Shown: piece by piece, positions 17,687-27,096 of the stretch | How positions within the stretch are numbered: the first letter of the stretch is position 1 | Layout of the letters: each line of letters starts with the position of its first letter | NCBI GenBank assembly: GCA_030537695.1 | Contig: JAUNVJ010000004.1 | Span: 26,295 to 90,294, forward strand | Length of the DNA: 64,000 nucleotides | Origin: Tissierellia bacterium | Lineage (GTDB): Bacteria > Bacillota_A > Clostridia > Tissierellales > Peptoniphilaceae | Direction: 5' to 3' | Program-made: the position numbers and the translations under genes | Notes under the pieces: generated by a model | What the model was told of the DNA's origin: nothing | Database searches by the model: none | Seen by the model: the letters and a program-made list of their open reading frames with translations, nothing else

Positions 17687-18022
17687 ATGAATGTTTTATT
17701 TATCGTTTTGAATCATGAAAAACATTTTGATGCCTTATTGGAAGCATTTAAAGAACATGCCATCCACGGTGGAACGATTTTAGAAAGCCAAGGTTTAGGT
17801 GTTGCTTCCGCTGAAAATCTCAGTGGCATGAACTATGGTTATTTGCGTCATATCTTAAATGAAGGACGACCTTATAACAAAACACTATTTCTGATTTTAG
17901 ATGATGAAAAAATGGATCAAGTTAAAAAGATTGTACGGGAAGTAACTGGTGGAATCGAACGAGAAAACCAAGGAATTATGTTTAATTTTACCTTGGACAG
18001 TTTTGAAGGATTAACGAAATAG
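17687..18022 (+). CDS. PII-like small regulatory protein
   Basis: At 111 residues with a beta-alpha-beta-beta-alpha-beta pattern (strand MNVLFIVLN, helix FDALLEAFKEHA, strand GGTILESQGLG, later strand KTLFLILDD and helix KMDQVKKIVREVTGG), this looks like a member of the PII/ACT-like ferredoxin-fold group. The central loop (about 38-62) would match the PII T-loop region; the canonical uridylylation Tyr motif is absent. It lies 13 bp upstream of a CPA2 cation/proton antiporter, so it probably binds a nucleotide or other signal and controls that transporter. The fold is inferred from the pattern, not confirmed. Confidence 0.72.
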   Translation: MNVLFIVLNHEKHFDALLEAFKEHAIHGGTILESQGLGVASAENLSGMNYGYLRHILNEGRPYNKTLFLILDDEKMDQVKKIVREVTGGIERENQGIMFNFTLDSFEGLTK

Positions 18023-18035
18023 AGGTTGATGATAC

Positions 18036-19217
18036 TTGAATCACAGTTTATATTATATTGCATTGATGTTATTGGGAGGTCTTATTTTTTCAAAACTTTT
18101 GGCAAGAATTAAATTTCCCCAAGTTACGGGATATTTAATTGCCGGTTTGGTCATCGGACCTTCCGTTTTAAATTTAATTCCTGCCGATTCCCTACATTCT
18201 TTGGATATTATCAATGATGTGGCTTTGAGTTTTATTGCATTTTCGATCGGCAATGAAATGAAAATTAAAAATTTAAAAAAAATCGGTCCTGCCATTTTAA
18301 TCATAACCCTTTGCGAAGCATTGGGAGCTTTCTTTTTAGTCTCCATTGGTACTTATTTTATCTTTCATGAATCATTGGCTTTTTCCTTAGCCTTGGGTAG
18401 CATCGCCTGTGCAACAGCACCTGCCGCTACTCTTATGGTGATTCGTCAATATAAAGCAAAGGGAGAACTGGTGGATGTTTTGATTCCCGTGGTAGCTTTA
18501 GACGATGCCGTATGTATTGTCAGTTTTGGTATTGCATCTACTATTGCCATTTCTTTAATATCGGGGCATGCCTTAAATGTTTCCGGGATGATTTTAATTC
18601 CCCTTTTGGAAATTGGTCTAGCCATTGTCATAGGAGTCGTCATAGGTTTTTGTGCAATATTTTTTATGAAGAGAATTCGCAATGACAGTGAGATGATGAC
18701 ATTTATCCTTGCCGTTATCTTCTTGGGCACAGCTCTAGCTTTGCACTTTGATGTTTCCGCTTTGCTAACTTTAATGGTGTGTGGGTTTTTAATAGGTAAT
18801 TACACGACCAATCCAATGCGCTATATTACATTAATCGACTATGTGACCCCTCCCATTTTTGTCTCTTTTTTCGTTATTTCAGGAGCGGATCTTAATCTAA
18901 GTAGTCTTCGTGCCGTTGGATTCGTGGGAATCTATTACATTTTAGCCCGTGTTGTGGGAAAATGGTTGGGAGCCTATATCTCTACCCGTTCCACTGGTTT
19001 TTCCAAAAATGTACAAAAGTATTTGGGAATCACTTTAATTCCCCAAGCAGGAGTTGCCATTGGACTTAGTTTAATTGCCAGTAAGATCATTCCCGGTTCC
19101 CATGGGAAGATGATTCGTACCACTATTTTAGGGGCTACTTTCTTTTATGAGTTGATGGGACCTCTTTTAGCAAAAATTGCCTTAAAAAAATCCGGTTGTA
19201 TTGCATCGGAAAAATAA
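18036..19217 (+). CDS. Cation:proton antiporter, CPA2/KefB-type membrane domain
   Basis: The 393-residue protein has about 12-13 membrane helices and the CPA2 signatures: RIKFPQVTGYLIAGLVIGP near the start, IAFSIGNEM, and LDDAVCIVSFGIAS with the ion-site Asp pair near residue 155. It lacks the C-terminal TrkA-N domain of KefB/KefC, so regulation must come from elsewhere, most likely the PII-like protein encoded just upstream. The start is TTG with AGAGGT 9 bp before; the first ATG would cut into the first helix. It would exchange Na+ or K+ for H+ across the membrane. A strong terminator follows directly. Confidence 0.88.
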   Translation: MNHSLYYIALMLLGGLIFSKLLARIKFPQVTGYLIAGLVIGPSVLNLIPADSLHSLDIINDVALSFIAFSIGNEMKIKNLKKIGPAILIITLCEALGAFFLVSIGTYFIFHESLAFSLALGSIACATAPAATLMVIRQYKAKGELVDVLIPVVALDDAVCIVSFGIASTIAISLISGHALNVSGMILIPLLEIGLAIVIGVVIGFCAIFFMKRIRNDSEMMTFILAVIFLGTALALHFDVSALLTLMVCGFLIGNYTTNPMRYITLIDYVTPPIFVSFFVISGADLNLSSLRAVGFVGIYYILARVVGKWLGAYISTRSTGFSKNVQKYLGITLIPQAGVAIGLSLIASKIIPGSHGKMIRTTILGATFFYELMGPLLAKIALKKSGCIASEK

Positions 19218-19258
19218 AAAAAAGACCTTATTCTCTTGATGATAATAAGGTCTTTTTT
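19218..19258 (+). terminator. Terminator of the antiporter operon
   Basis: AAAGACCTTATT pairs with AATAAGGTCTTT, followed by a T-run; it may also serve the convergent gene at 19299. Confidence 0.9.
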
Positions 19259-19298
19259 ATTATATATCAATTTCTTTCCAATCAAAACAATTTTGATT

Positions 19299-20660
19299 TC
19301 AACATTTTTCTTCTGACGGTTTCTCCAAGACCAGATATCCAATGGGAAATCTAGAAGGGATATAGGCCTTTTCAATGATATTCCAATCTTTTTCTAAAAA
19401 ATACTTCTGATAATGCTCATAAGTCCAATGATGGAAAGTTTCCACACCCGCCCATTTCATCAATTGATTTTGTAACTTTTGTCTCCATGTATCTTCTCTT
19501 AAAAAAGTTGCTACGATAAATAGACCGTCTCTCTTTAGAATCCTCTCCACTTCCTTTATGGCACTGTCAGCATCTTCTAAAATATGCAGAGCATTAGCCA
19601 TAATGATCAGATCATAACTCTTCTGCGGTTTCTCAATTTTTGTACAGTCAAGAATGGAATATTTTATATCCATGCCTTGACATTTTTTTCGCAACTGATC
19701 AAGCATTTCCTTGGAATAATCACTGGTTTCAAAATCGAAAAAATGATCGGCTAAAATCCTAGTTAACATTCCCGTTCCAGCACAAAGTTCCAAGGTCTTT
19801 AACCGAGGATCTCTTTTTAAAATTCTCTTCCCCACTTCCTGATAGGCAGCATTTTCTCTTTCTAATAATCGATCGTAGATATCAGCAAATTTTCCCCATT
19901 TTTCAGGCCCTTTGTCCAATACTTCGATCTCTTTGCTTTTTTGAAGGGCCATGGCCAAGAGGATCAATTGACCCATTAAAATCGGTAAGAAGTTTTTTAT
20001 TTCCAATGTTGTAAAACCAAGATTTAAACATCCATGAATCACCATACACTGAAAGAGACTACCTTGCATCTTCAGTACAGCAAGAAAAATACCAGCTATG
20101 ACGGTCGATATCAAAAAGGGAAAAAAGGGAATTCCCCTTTCGAAACCAGGGATAAAATACAGGGGTAAATGCCACAATCCCGAAATTAATCCGATTGCTA
20201 TTGCAGAAGGAAGAAGAGGAAATATCCGTAAAAAAGAATCCAACAGAGTACCTCGCCAAAACAGCTCCTCATTTCCTCCCCAGAGAAAAATCATGACAAA
20301 GATGGTAGCCGGAAGATGAGCCAAAGGGATCTTTAGCTGAAATTTCGAGCTTAATCCAAATCCTAAGATCAAAAGACCTAAGAAGAGAAAGAAAATTGAA
20401 TTTTCAGCCGATTTCCCAAATATCCAGACTTTAATATCTTTCAGATAAGTACGAAACTTCTTATCTTCCACATTTCTGTTCCTGCTAAAATGGAGGATAG
20501 CCACCAATGAGGGAATACTTCTTCCCAATAGAAATAATCCCTTAGCCACTATACTATGAAAGTCAATCCCATCTATTTTTGTAACAATCGCCAAAGGCCA
20601 AAAGAAGATCCAGCTGATGATAAAAGTTTGAACAATCTGCTTTGTCAATCTATATTTCAT
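19299..20660 (-). CDS. Fusion of CPBP intramembrane protease and SAM-dependent methyltransferase
   Basis: A 453-residue single reading frame joins two enzymes. Residues about 10-245 form a CPBP (CAAX/ABI) membrane protease with about 7-8 helices and the motifs NEELFWRG (Glu131, Glu132, Arg136), LWHLPLY and a later HGCLN, the expected Glu/His catalytic set. After a short linker, residues about 260-453 form a class I methyltransferase with SAM motif LELCAGTGM (290-298), acidic motif ETSDYSKEM and LIIMANALHIL. The ATG at 20660 has an AAGGGA site; an upstream in-frame ATG at 20696 lacks one. The methyltransferase end resembles UbiE/SAM_11-type small-molecule or lipid enzymes. Monocistronic; substrates unknown. 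CPBP proteins also act in bacteriocin immunity. Confidence 0.85.
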   Translation of the reverse strand: MKYRLTKQIVQTFIISWIFFWPLAIVTKIDGIDFHSIVAKGLFLLGRSIPSLVAILHFSRNRNVEDKKFRTYLKDIKVWIFGKSAENSIFFLFLGLLILGFGLSSKFQLKIPLAHLPATIFVMIFLWGGNEELFWRGTLLDSFLRIFPLLPSAIAIGLISGLWHLPLYFIPGFERGIPFFPFLISTVIAGIFLAVLKMQGSLFQCMVIHGCLNLGFTTLEIKNFLPILMGQLILLAMALQKSKEIEVLDKGPEKWGKFADIYDRLLERENAAYQEVGKRILKRDPRLKTLELCAGTGMLTRILADHFFDFETSDYSKEMLDQLRKKCQGMDIKYSILDCTKIEKPQKSYDLIIMANALHILEDADSAIKEVERILKRDGLFIVATFLREDTWRQKLQNQLMKWAGVETFHHWTYEHYQKYFLEKDWNIIEKAYIPSRFPIGYLVLEKPSEEKC

Positions 20661-20842
20661 TTTTATCCCTTCTTTCTCTTGTCCTGCCATCGTCACATCA
20701 TTGCATAATCTACTACTTCACCAAAGTCGATAATTTAAAAGATTTCCATCAAGTATTTCACCATCTTCCATAAATCACAAAGATCGATCTCCCGATAGAA
20801 AAAACGGCCCAAGAATGTAAAAGGATAAATTATTTCAAAAAA

Positions 20843-21952
20843 TTATAATTTTTTTTGTATTCCTTCCATTCCTTGAGTGGAGTCAAATCCATAGTCCTCC
20901 AAATAATTTCCTTGACGATAATCTTCATCGGCAAGAGCTCCTCCAATCGTCACCAATGCGGAAATATGAGGAACTTGTAACCCTGCTACATGAGCCAGAC
21001 GTTCCCATAATACTAAACCGATGGAAATATCTTCTTGAAAATATCGGGATTTGACAGAAGTAGGACCCATAATATCTCGAAAAACCGGGGATGTGTTAAA
21101 TAATTCCTGTAATTTCTTATCCGGTTCATAGGCAAAATATCCTGAGTTAAATCGACTTTCTATTTCTCCTTCCAGCTCATATCCATATGCTCTGGCAATG
21201 GCACGTCGTTCTTCAGCCACTTTCCGCATCAGTTTGAGAGTGTGTTCAGTAATTCCTTCTTTATACAGATAAAACTCTCCATTTGAATAGTCGATTCGAC
21301 CAGTGTTTAAAACAGAAGGGGCCGGATGAACTTCCGGATTGGCATTTAATAAAAATATGTGTAGGACATCTTCCCCTTTTTCATATACGGGATAGAGTTG
21401 ATTGGCAATACTATGCGCTTCTTCCGTTCGTCCCTTGGGATATGAGCTAATATAGAGACGTTTGACACGAAGAGATAATTCAATCAAAGCCTTGTCCGGA
21501 TAGGCTCTGGTTGCATAAGGTAGTGAATTGGCTTCTGCAAAGAAAAAATTGGTTTCAATATCCATATCTTTAATGGCATTTAAAAAGAGAATGGAAGCAA
21601 AACAAGCAGACAGATTAAACAAAATCATTTGATCCGCGGTGATAAAGGGAGCCACTTCTCGCGCATATTTTGCTATCGCAAGACCCGGCAAAGTAAAGAT
21701 GATAACATCTGCATCCTTTACGGCATCTTCCGGATTACAATGGATATCTATTCCGTCTACAACGAAAGTCCCATCTTTTTCTTCCACTCGAACTGGTTGT
21801 CCCGGTAAAATCTGTTGATATCTGCCAAAATTTTCCGGCATCGTATAGACCTTGACTTCAAAGCCTCGGTTTAATAAATCAGCTGCTGTTGTCAATCCTC
21901 CATGACCTGCTCCGATGACAGATACCTTTTTTACTTTTTTTACATGATTCAT
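20843..21952 (-). CDS. NAD(P)-dependent opine dehydrogenase family protein
   Basis: The 369-residue protein has an N-terminal Rossmann domain (VIGAGHGGLTTAADL, 11-25) and a C-terminal octopine/nopaline dehydrogenase domain with the catalytic His in NPEVHPAPSVLNTG (near residue 204) and a helix-rich end. This family reductively joins an amino acid and an alpha-keto acid, producing opines or opine-type metallophores. No nicotianamine-synthase-like partner lies nearby, so metallophore production is not supported here. GGGAGG precedes the ATG. The gene stands alone between long gaps. Substrates are unknown. Confidence 0.88.
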   Translation of the reverse strand: MNHVKKVKKVSVIGAGHGGLTTAADLLNRGFEVKVYTMPENFGRYQQILPGQPVRVEEKDGTFVVDGIDIHCNPEDAVKDADVIIFTLPGLAIAKYAREVAPFITADQMILFNLSACFASILFLNAIKDMDIETNFFFAEANSLPYATRAYPDKALIELSLRVKRLYISSYPKGRTEEAHSIANQLYPVYEKGEDVLHIFLLNANPEVHPAPSVLNTGRIDYSNGEFYLYKEGITEHTLKLMRKVAEERRAIARAYGYELEGEIESRFNSGYFAYEPDKKLQELFNTSPVFRDIMGPTSVKSRYFQEDISIGLVLWERLAHVAGLQVPHISALVTIGGALADEDYRQGNYLEDYGFDSTQGMEGIQKKL

Positions 21953-22759
21953 TCCATACCTCCCTATAAGATAGATTCCATTTGAATCTTTTTATAAAAA
22001 GACAAAAATATTATCTTACGATATATTTTACATGATATATGAATTATTTACTATTCATTTTCCAAATTTAATGCATCTTATAAAATAATCGATTTTATGA
22101 GAATCAATTCTTTATCATCTTAAATAAAAAGTACATGAGATTTTAAAATTATCACGGTCATTGCATCAAAAAGGAATCCTTAATTTTAAAATGATCTTTG
22201 TATTGAAAATCTATTTTCGTTGGATATATTCACCATGCACTGGGATAAAATTTTTCCTATTCAGTTTTTCACATTATTTCTATTTTGACATCTACAGACT
22301 GGAGGTTTAAAAAACTTCTAATTTTTTCAATCCCTCTATCGAATGTCAGATAAAATATCGGTTTGACAAAGGAATGAAGATAAAGATTTGCAATAATTCC
22401 TAAAGAATATTCCGTTGATCTACATCCTTGCCATTTAAAATCCATCATTTCATTTGGATCGTCTTTTCCTCAAACTCAGTTGAGGAGTTTTGGCATCGAC
22501 GGCATTTGTCACTGAATTGCCATGACAGCTCCATATTGACATTTGAAGATATGAATTTTAAAATATCGGGTGAAATCCTGCTTCTTTCCAAACTTGTACT
22601 CCATTCACTTTCACCTGAACTTGTTCCTTTAAAAATCTTCGGTCAAAGATGGACTTCTCTTTTTAGAGAAAAAATGTCATCAAACCACAAATTTTTGTGA
22701 TTTCTTATTTCATACATTCTTCCTTTCCCTATGATATACTTAAAAAAAGGAGGAAAATT
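21953..22759. other. Gene-poor region (about 800 bp)
   Basis: The gap holds the start signals of the opine dehydrogenase gene (minus) and, at the right end, of the HD-domain gene (+). An extended -10 element TGATATACT at 22732-22740 is a likely promoter for the HD gene. The middle has no convincing gene. On the minus strand, about 22430-22640, short coding-like pieces (for example KVNGVQVWKEAGF) are separated by stops, as in a decayed gene, but no family is recognisable. Confidence 0.45.
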
Positions 22760-23338
22760 ATGGACTCATGGAATAAACGAATTGCTTTTTTACAACGATT
22801 GGAACAATTAAAATTAGTGGAACGAGCCAATATGGTAGTGGGAGGTAACCGTCCGGAAAATTCAGCAGAGCATTCTTGGCATGTGGCCATGATGGCTTTG
22901 ATATTAGCTCCAGAAATAGCACCAGATGTGAATCTTCTCACAGTTCTTAAAATGCTTTTAATCCATGATATTGTAGAAATAGAAGCCGGAGATACTTTCA
23001 TCTATTCGGAAGAAGTGGCTTATCAGGAAGAGAAGGAAGAAAAAGCTCTAGAAGTCTTGGCTCAAATTCTTCCTTTAAAACAAGGAGAAGAATTTAAAAA
23101 TTTATGGTATGAATTCGAAAAAATGGAGACTAAAGAAGCTCGTTTTGCCAAGGCCTTGGATCATTTTCAACCGATTATGAATTATTATCAGGTGGGAAAA
23201 ATCTATACTGATCATGAGCCGGTTTCCATTGAAAAAGTCATCGAAAAAAAAGCATGGATTCAAGAAATCTCCCCTCTCCTATGGGAAACCGCTCTTCAGT
23301 ATATTAAAAAATGTAAAGAACAGGGATTATATAAATAA
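22760..23338 (+). CDS. HD-domain phosphohydrolase, YfbR/HDDC2-like
   Basis: This 192-residue enzyme carries the HD metal motif: His in AEHSWHVA (about 34-41), HD in LLIHDIVEIEAGD (about 70-82) and the late Asp in AKALDHFQP. The order and spacing match 5'-deoxynucleotidases of the YfbR/HDDC2 group, which remove phosphate from deoxynucleoside monophosphates. The start at 22760 has AGGAGG 6 bp upstream and an extended -10 promoter right before; the longer frame from 22697 would begin upstream of that promoter. Monocistronic. The nucleotidase activity is inferred from the family. Confidence 0.88.
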   Translation: MDSWNKRIAFLQRLEQLKLVERANMVVGGNRPENSAEHSWHVAMMALILAPEIAPDVNLLTVLKMLLIHDIVEIEAGDTFIYSEEVAYQEEKEEKALEVLAQILPLKQGEEFKNLWYEFEKMETKEARFAKALDHFQPIMNYYQVGKIYTDHEPVSIEKVIEKKAWIQEISPLLWETALQYIKKCKEQGLYK

Positions 23339-23485
23339 ATTCAATTGTGGGATCGATCAATCCTTCCCTTTTTTAATCTCAATTCCTAATACACTGTCAG
23401 TTTCCTTGAAATTGTCATATAATTTCCATTACGCTTTTATTAAGAAAAGCAATATATGGGTAATTGATAAAAGAGGAGGGATCTT

Positions 23486-24001
23486 ATGAATTCAAATTTA
23501 GTATGCCCTAAATGTGGTTCTTCGAATGTCAAACCCATATTGTGGGGACTACCACTAGATCCTGTCGATGAAAATCAATATATTATCGGTGGATGTTGTA
23601 TGGTTCCAGAATTGGATCATGGTTGTCTCGACTGTGATTATCGTTGGGGAATGACAACTTTTAATCCGGAGGATATTAAAGAAATTATATTTTTAGAAAA
23701 AGATTTGGAGACGAAGAACAAAAAAAACGTCATCGTATCACTTCCCCGAGGATTGGCACAAAGTTCTTGTGGAAATACATGGATCTTGACAGATCGTCAA
23801 ATTCGAAAAATTCGAGAGGAAATTCTACCGCCCATTCTCCGTCCCCTATACATGGAACCCTATAGTGATCATCGAACAAGCACTTTATTTATTAAAGCCT
23901 TTTTGCCCGATGGCCGATTTATAAAAACTCAAGTTGACGTTCCGGGAGAAGGGTTGGGTCAAATTTATCACGGAATTTTCGGTACATTTGAAGAAAAGTA
24001 A
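23486..24001 (+). CDS. Zinc-ribbon protein of unknown function
   Basis: The 171-residue protein opens with a zinc-ribbon: CPKCGSSN (Cys8, Cys11), then CCMVPELDHGCLDCDYRW with a second C-x2-C pair near 47-50. The rest is a soluble mixed alpha/beta domain with VSLPRGLA and WILTDRQIRKIREEIL segments. I do not recognise a named family for the C-terminal part. AGGAGG precedes the ATG, and a terminator shared with the convergent M16C gene follows. Confidence 0.75.
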   Translation: MNSNLVCPKCGSSNVKPILWGLPLDPVDENQYIIGGCCMVPELDHGCLDCDYRWGMTTFNPEDIKEIIFLEKDLETKNKKNVIVSLPRGLAQSSCGNTWILTDRQIRKIREEILPPILRPLYMEPYSDHRTSTLFIKAFLPDGRFIKTQVDVPGEGLGQIYHGIFGTFEEK

Positions 24002-24016
24002 TGATAGATGTATTTA

Positions 24017-24058
24017 AAAAAACCACAGGTGGCTCTTGCGAGGAACCTGCGGTTTTTT
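24017..24058. terminator. Terminator between convergent genes
   Basis: AAACCACAGGT pairs with ACCTGCGGTTT (one mismatch) around a loop, with a T-run on the + side and an A-run giving a T-run on the minus side. Confidence 0.85.
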
Positions 24059-24067
24059 ATTGACAAA

Positions 24068-26959
24068 TTATTTTAAGCTGATGATCTCCTTAAAAAGATC
24101 TTTCGAATCTCGAATTTTCTTTTCATTACCAAGCACTGCCATAAAGTTTTTATCCATGGCCTGCTTTAAGACAGGAGCATAAGCACGAAGCTGCTCCAAA
24201 TCCGTCTCCATTGCTTCCTTCTTCGATTGTTCCATTTCTTCTTCAGTCAATCCTGTAATATAACGGGTTAAATTTAATTCTCCCTTTGCCGGATCACTGA
24301 GTAAAGGATCAAAAGTATTCATGGAACCGATGATAAAATTAGTCAGATCCTCTTGGGATAATTCTAAATTTTCTAAAAATTCAGGCAGTTGATCATAGAC
24401 CTCTATCGTGCGATCTAAATTTGGATCTCGATAGGAATAAGTCACCATATCGCCGGCCCGGTTAAAGGAAATACCCGCACCGTAGGCGCCTCCTTTGGCA
24501 CGAATTTCATAATGCAAATAGGCAGAATTTAAAATATTTGCCAATACTGCCAAAGCTCCGTGAAACTCATGACCTAATTTTTTCAAACTATACCCTTTGG
24601 AAACATACTGAACATTAGATGTCGTATAAAACCCTTGATTTTTAGCATTTTCTTCAAATACATACTCTGCTTTTTTACGATCTTCATTCGGCAATGTAGT
24701 AACAAATTTTTCCACCACAGGTTTTAAATCCTTCAAATCTTTTTCATCGCCGGTACCATTAATAATCATGCCCCCTTGATGAAAGACCTTTCCATAGACA
24801 TGGTGCAATTGAGCAGAAAATTCTTCCCAACGATTGTCAAAATCCGTCATTAGATCTTTAAGATAAAAGTAAATACCGAAGCCGGAAATCTTTTGCTGAT
24901 AGTCGGCTACCGGACTAAAATAGGATCTAGTGACAGATGAGATGATTCGATGTCCGTTTTGAAGGAAGGAAGATTCCATATTGGACTTTATTTCCAACAG
25001 GACTTCTCGAACTCTCTTTTTTTGATCCAATAAGGATCGATGGACAATTTCCTCCAATAATTCAAATCCTCGACCTGTCTTATCTTTTAATGCCTTCATA
25101 TGAATATTCAATCGAGGATAGAAGGTGGAGCTGTCCTGGTGATCCACATAGAGTGTCGGTCCAAAACCAATCCCTCCCGTGGCCTTATAAATTTCGTTAT
25201 TCAACTGATCATAGGAATAATTTTTCGTATCTACTTTACCCAATAACAAGGTCAAAAGAGTCAGTACTTCAATTTCTTCCTGCAAAAGATCATCCATATT
25301 TAAAGATAAAATATAGTAAATAATGGAATTGGTAGGTTGTGGATTTTGCAAGTAGATCTGTCCGTTGATCCGATCTTCTATCATTGGATAGACGGGAATC
25401 TTGGGGCTGATATCCGACAGCTCCAAAGAAGGAATGGTCTTTTTCGCTTCTTCATCATCTTCTGTCATTTGGAAGGCAATCAATTGCTGGTTCTTTTCAA
25501 TCAATTGTTCAATTTCTACTTCCGTTAAAGAGTCTTTTAGCTTTTGTAATTTCTCTTCCACCGTCTTTTGAATCTTTTCATTTTTATTCAACTCCGGTCG
25601 CGCTTCCAAGATTAGAGAATAGGGATTTTGTAATAATTTTTCTTCGATATACTTTTCCACAAAATTGTTTTCAATTTCTTGATGAATAAATTGGATGGTA
25701 TCGTCAAAAGATAGGGCATCCAGAGGAGATTTTCCGTAAAGCCAGGAATCCAAAGCACGAGCATAGTAAATAATTGCCTTTTGAGCACCTCCCCCTTCTC
25801 GGAAAACAAATTCAAAACGAGATAATGTCGCCAACAAAAGGTCCCTGTCAATCCCTTCTTGAACTACTTGTCGTAACGTGTTTTCAACGATTTCTTTAAA
25901 CTCTTCCACTTTATCGGCATTCGTATTCTTTACGACTATAGAGAGATCCAAAGTTTTACTGGAAGAAATTTCACCATAGATATCTTCTCCAAAATCCCGT
26001 TCCAAAAGAGCTCTTTTTAGAGGCGCCGCCACAGCGTCGATTAAAAGCTCTGATAAAAAATTCCTCATAAAAAGATCCAATTTATTATCAGAATGACCGA
26101 TGCACCAGGAATAAGCCAAATAATCCTTGTGCTTTCCCATTTCCTCCTTGGAAGCAGAATAAGTGATCTTTGCTCTCTTTTGCTCCTGAAATGGTTCATT
26201 GAGAAGAATCTCAGAATCCACTTTTTGATAATCAAAATGACAGAGATACTCTTGATCAATGTATTTCATCGTTTTTTCCATATCCATATTTCCATAGAGA
26301 TAGATATAGGAATTGGAGGGATGGTAGTATTTCTTATGAAAATTTAAAAATTCTTCATAACTTAAATTCGGTATTTCTTGAGGATCTCCCCCGGAATCCA
26401 CGCCGTAGGATGAATCCTTGTGTAGATTGAAAGTAATACCGTCACTGACAATGCTTTCCGCTGAAGAATATACGCCTTTCATTTCATTATAAACGACACC
26501 ATTATAGATAATCGGATCTTCTTTTTTGGTCAATTCATAATGCCAACCCTCTTGTAAAAAGATCTCTTCCACTTCATACATTCTCGGATAAAAAACCGCA
26601 TCCAAGTACACATCCATTAAATTGCAAAAATCTTTTTCATTTCTGGAACTAACAGGATAAATGGTCTTGTCCGGATATGTCATGGCATTTAAAAATGTCT
26701 GCATGGAGGACTTGATCAAATCCATAAAAGGTTCTCGAGTGCGATATTTTCGAGAACCGGACAACACACAGTGCTCCACAATATGGGCAACACCATCACC
26801 CTTTGTAGGAGGGGTTCGAAAACCGATGCCAAAAGCCTTATTTTCATCGTCATTTGCCAAAGTCAATACTTGGGCCTTTGTCTTTATATGTTCATAAACG
26901 GTACAGTTCGATGCCACCTCGTCAATATATTTTTCTTCAATGATTCTATAATTTTTCAT
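24068..26959 (-). CDS. M16C insulinase-family zinc metallopeptidase (PreP/falcilysin-like)
   Basis: At 963 residues this is a full-length two-half M16C peptidase. The inverted zinc motif HIVEH lies near residues 61-65, with the third ligand Glu in VYNEMKGVYSS near 155-165. The second half lacks a zinc site but keeps the conserved KGGAYGAG (near 830) that contributes to the active cleft in the closed clam-shell form. Bacterial members degrade short peptides in the cytosol; there is no signal peptide. AGGAGG precedes the ATG. Monocistronic. Confidence 0.94.
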   Translation of the reverse strand: MKNYRIIEEKYIDEVASNCTVYEHIKTKAQVLTLANDDENKAFGIGFRTPPTKGDGVAHIVEHCVLSGSRKYRTREPFMDLIKSSMQTFLNAMTYPDKTIYPVSSRNEKDFCNLMDVYLDAVFYPRMYEVEEIFLQEGWHYELTKKEDPIIYNGVVYNEMKGVYSSAESIVSDGITFNLHKDSSYGVDSGGDPQEIPNLSYEEFLNFHKKYYHPSNSYIYLYGNMDMEKTMKYIDQEYLCHFDYQKVDSEILLNEPFQEQKRAKITYSASKEEMGKHKDYLAYSWCIGHSDNKLDLFMRNFLSELLIDAVAAPLKRALLERDFGEDIYGEISSSKTLDLSIVVKNTNADKVEEFKEIVENTLRQVVQEGIDRDLLLATLSRFEFVFREGGGAQKAIIYYARALDSWLYGKSPLDALSFDDTIQFIHQEIENNFVEKYIEEKLLQNPYSLILEARPELNKNEKIQKTVEEKLQKLKDSLTEVEIEQLIEKNQQLIAFQMTEDDEEAKKTIPSLELSDISPKIPVYPMIEDRINGQIYLQNPQPTNSIIYYILSLNMDDLLQEEIEVLTLLTLLLGKVDTKNYSYDQLNNEIYKATGGIGFGPTLYVDHQDSSTFYPRLNIHMKALKDKTGRGFELLEEIVHRSLLDQKKRVREVLLEIKSNMESSFLQNGHRIISSVTRSYFSPVADYQQKISGFGIYFYLKDLMTDFDNRWEEFSAQLHHVYGKVFHQGGMIINGTGDEKDLKDLKPVVEKFVTTLPNEDRKKAEYVFEENAKNQGFYTTSNVQYVSKGYSLKKLGHEFHGALAVLANILNSAYLHYEIRAKGGAYGAGISFNRAGDMVTYSYRDPNLDRTIEVYDQLPEFLENLELSQEDLTNFIIGSMNTFDPLLSDPAKGELNLTRYITGLTEEEMEQSKKEAMETDLEQLRAYAPVLKQAMDKNFMAVLGNEKKIRDSKDLFKEIISLK

Positions 26960-27027
26960 TTCTTTTCCTCCTTTTTATATTATACCTTATTCCAAAGAAG
27001 GACAAAAGCCACCTCGCTCTTTCCATT

Positions 27028-27067
27028 AAAGAAAAGCTGCCTTGCAATATTTGAAAGCAGCTTTTAT
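27028..27067 (-). terminator. Terminator of the DeoR/AGCS transcript
   Basis: On the minus strand AAAAGCTGC pairs with GCAGCTTTT around a 16-base loop, followed by a T-containing tail. Confidence 0.7.
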
Positions 27068-27096
27068 AAAGTATGTTTAGCGATGGTAAAATCTTT

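Noticed and set aside
22428..22700. 90-codon open frame on the + strand
   Set aside because: Biased composition, no ribosome binding site and no family resemblance; the promoter of the next gene begins just after it.
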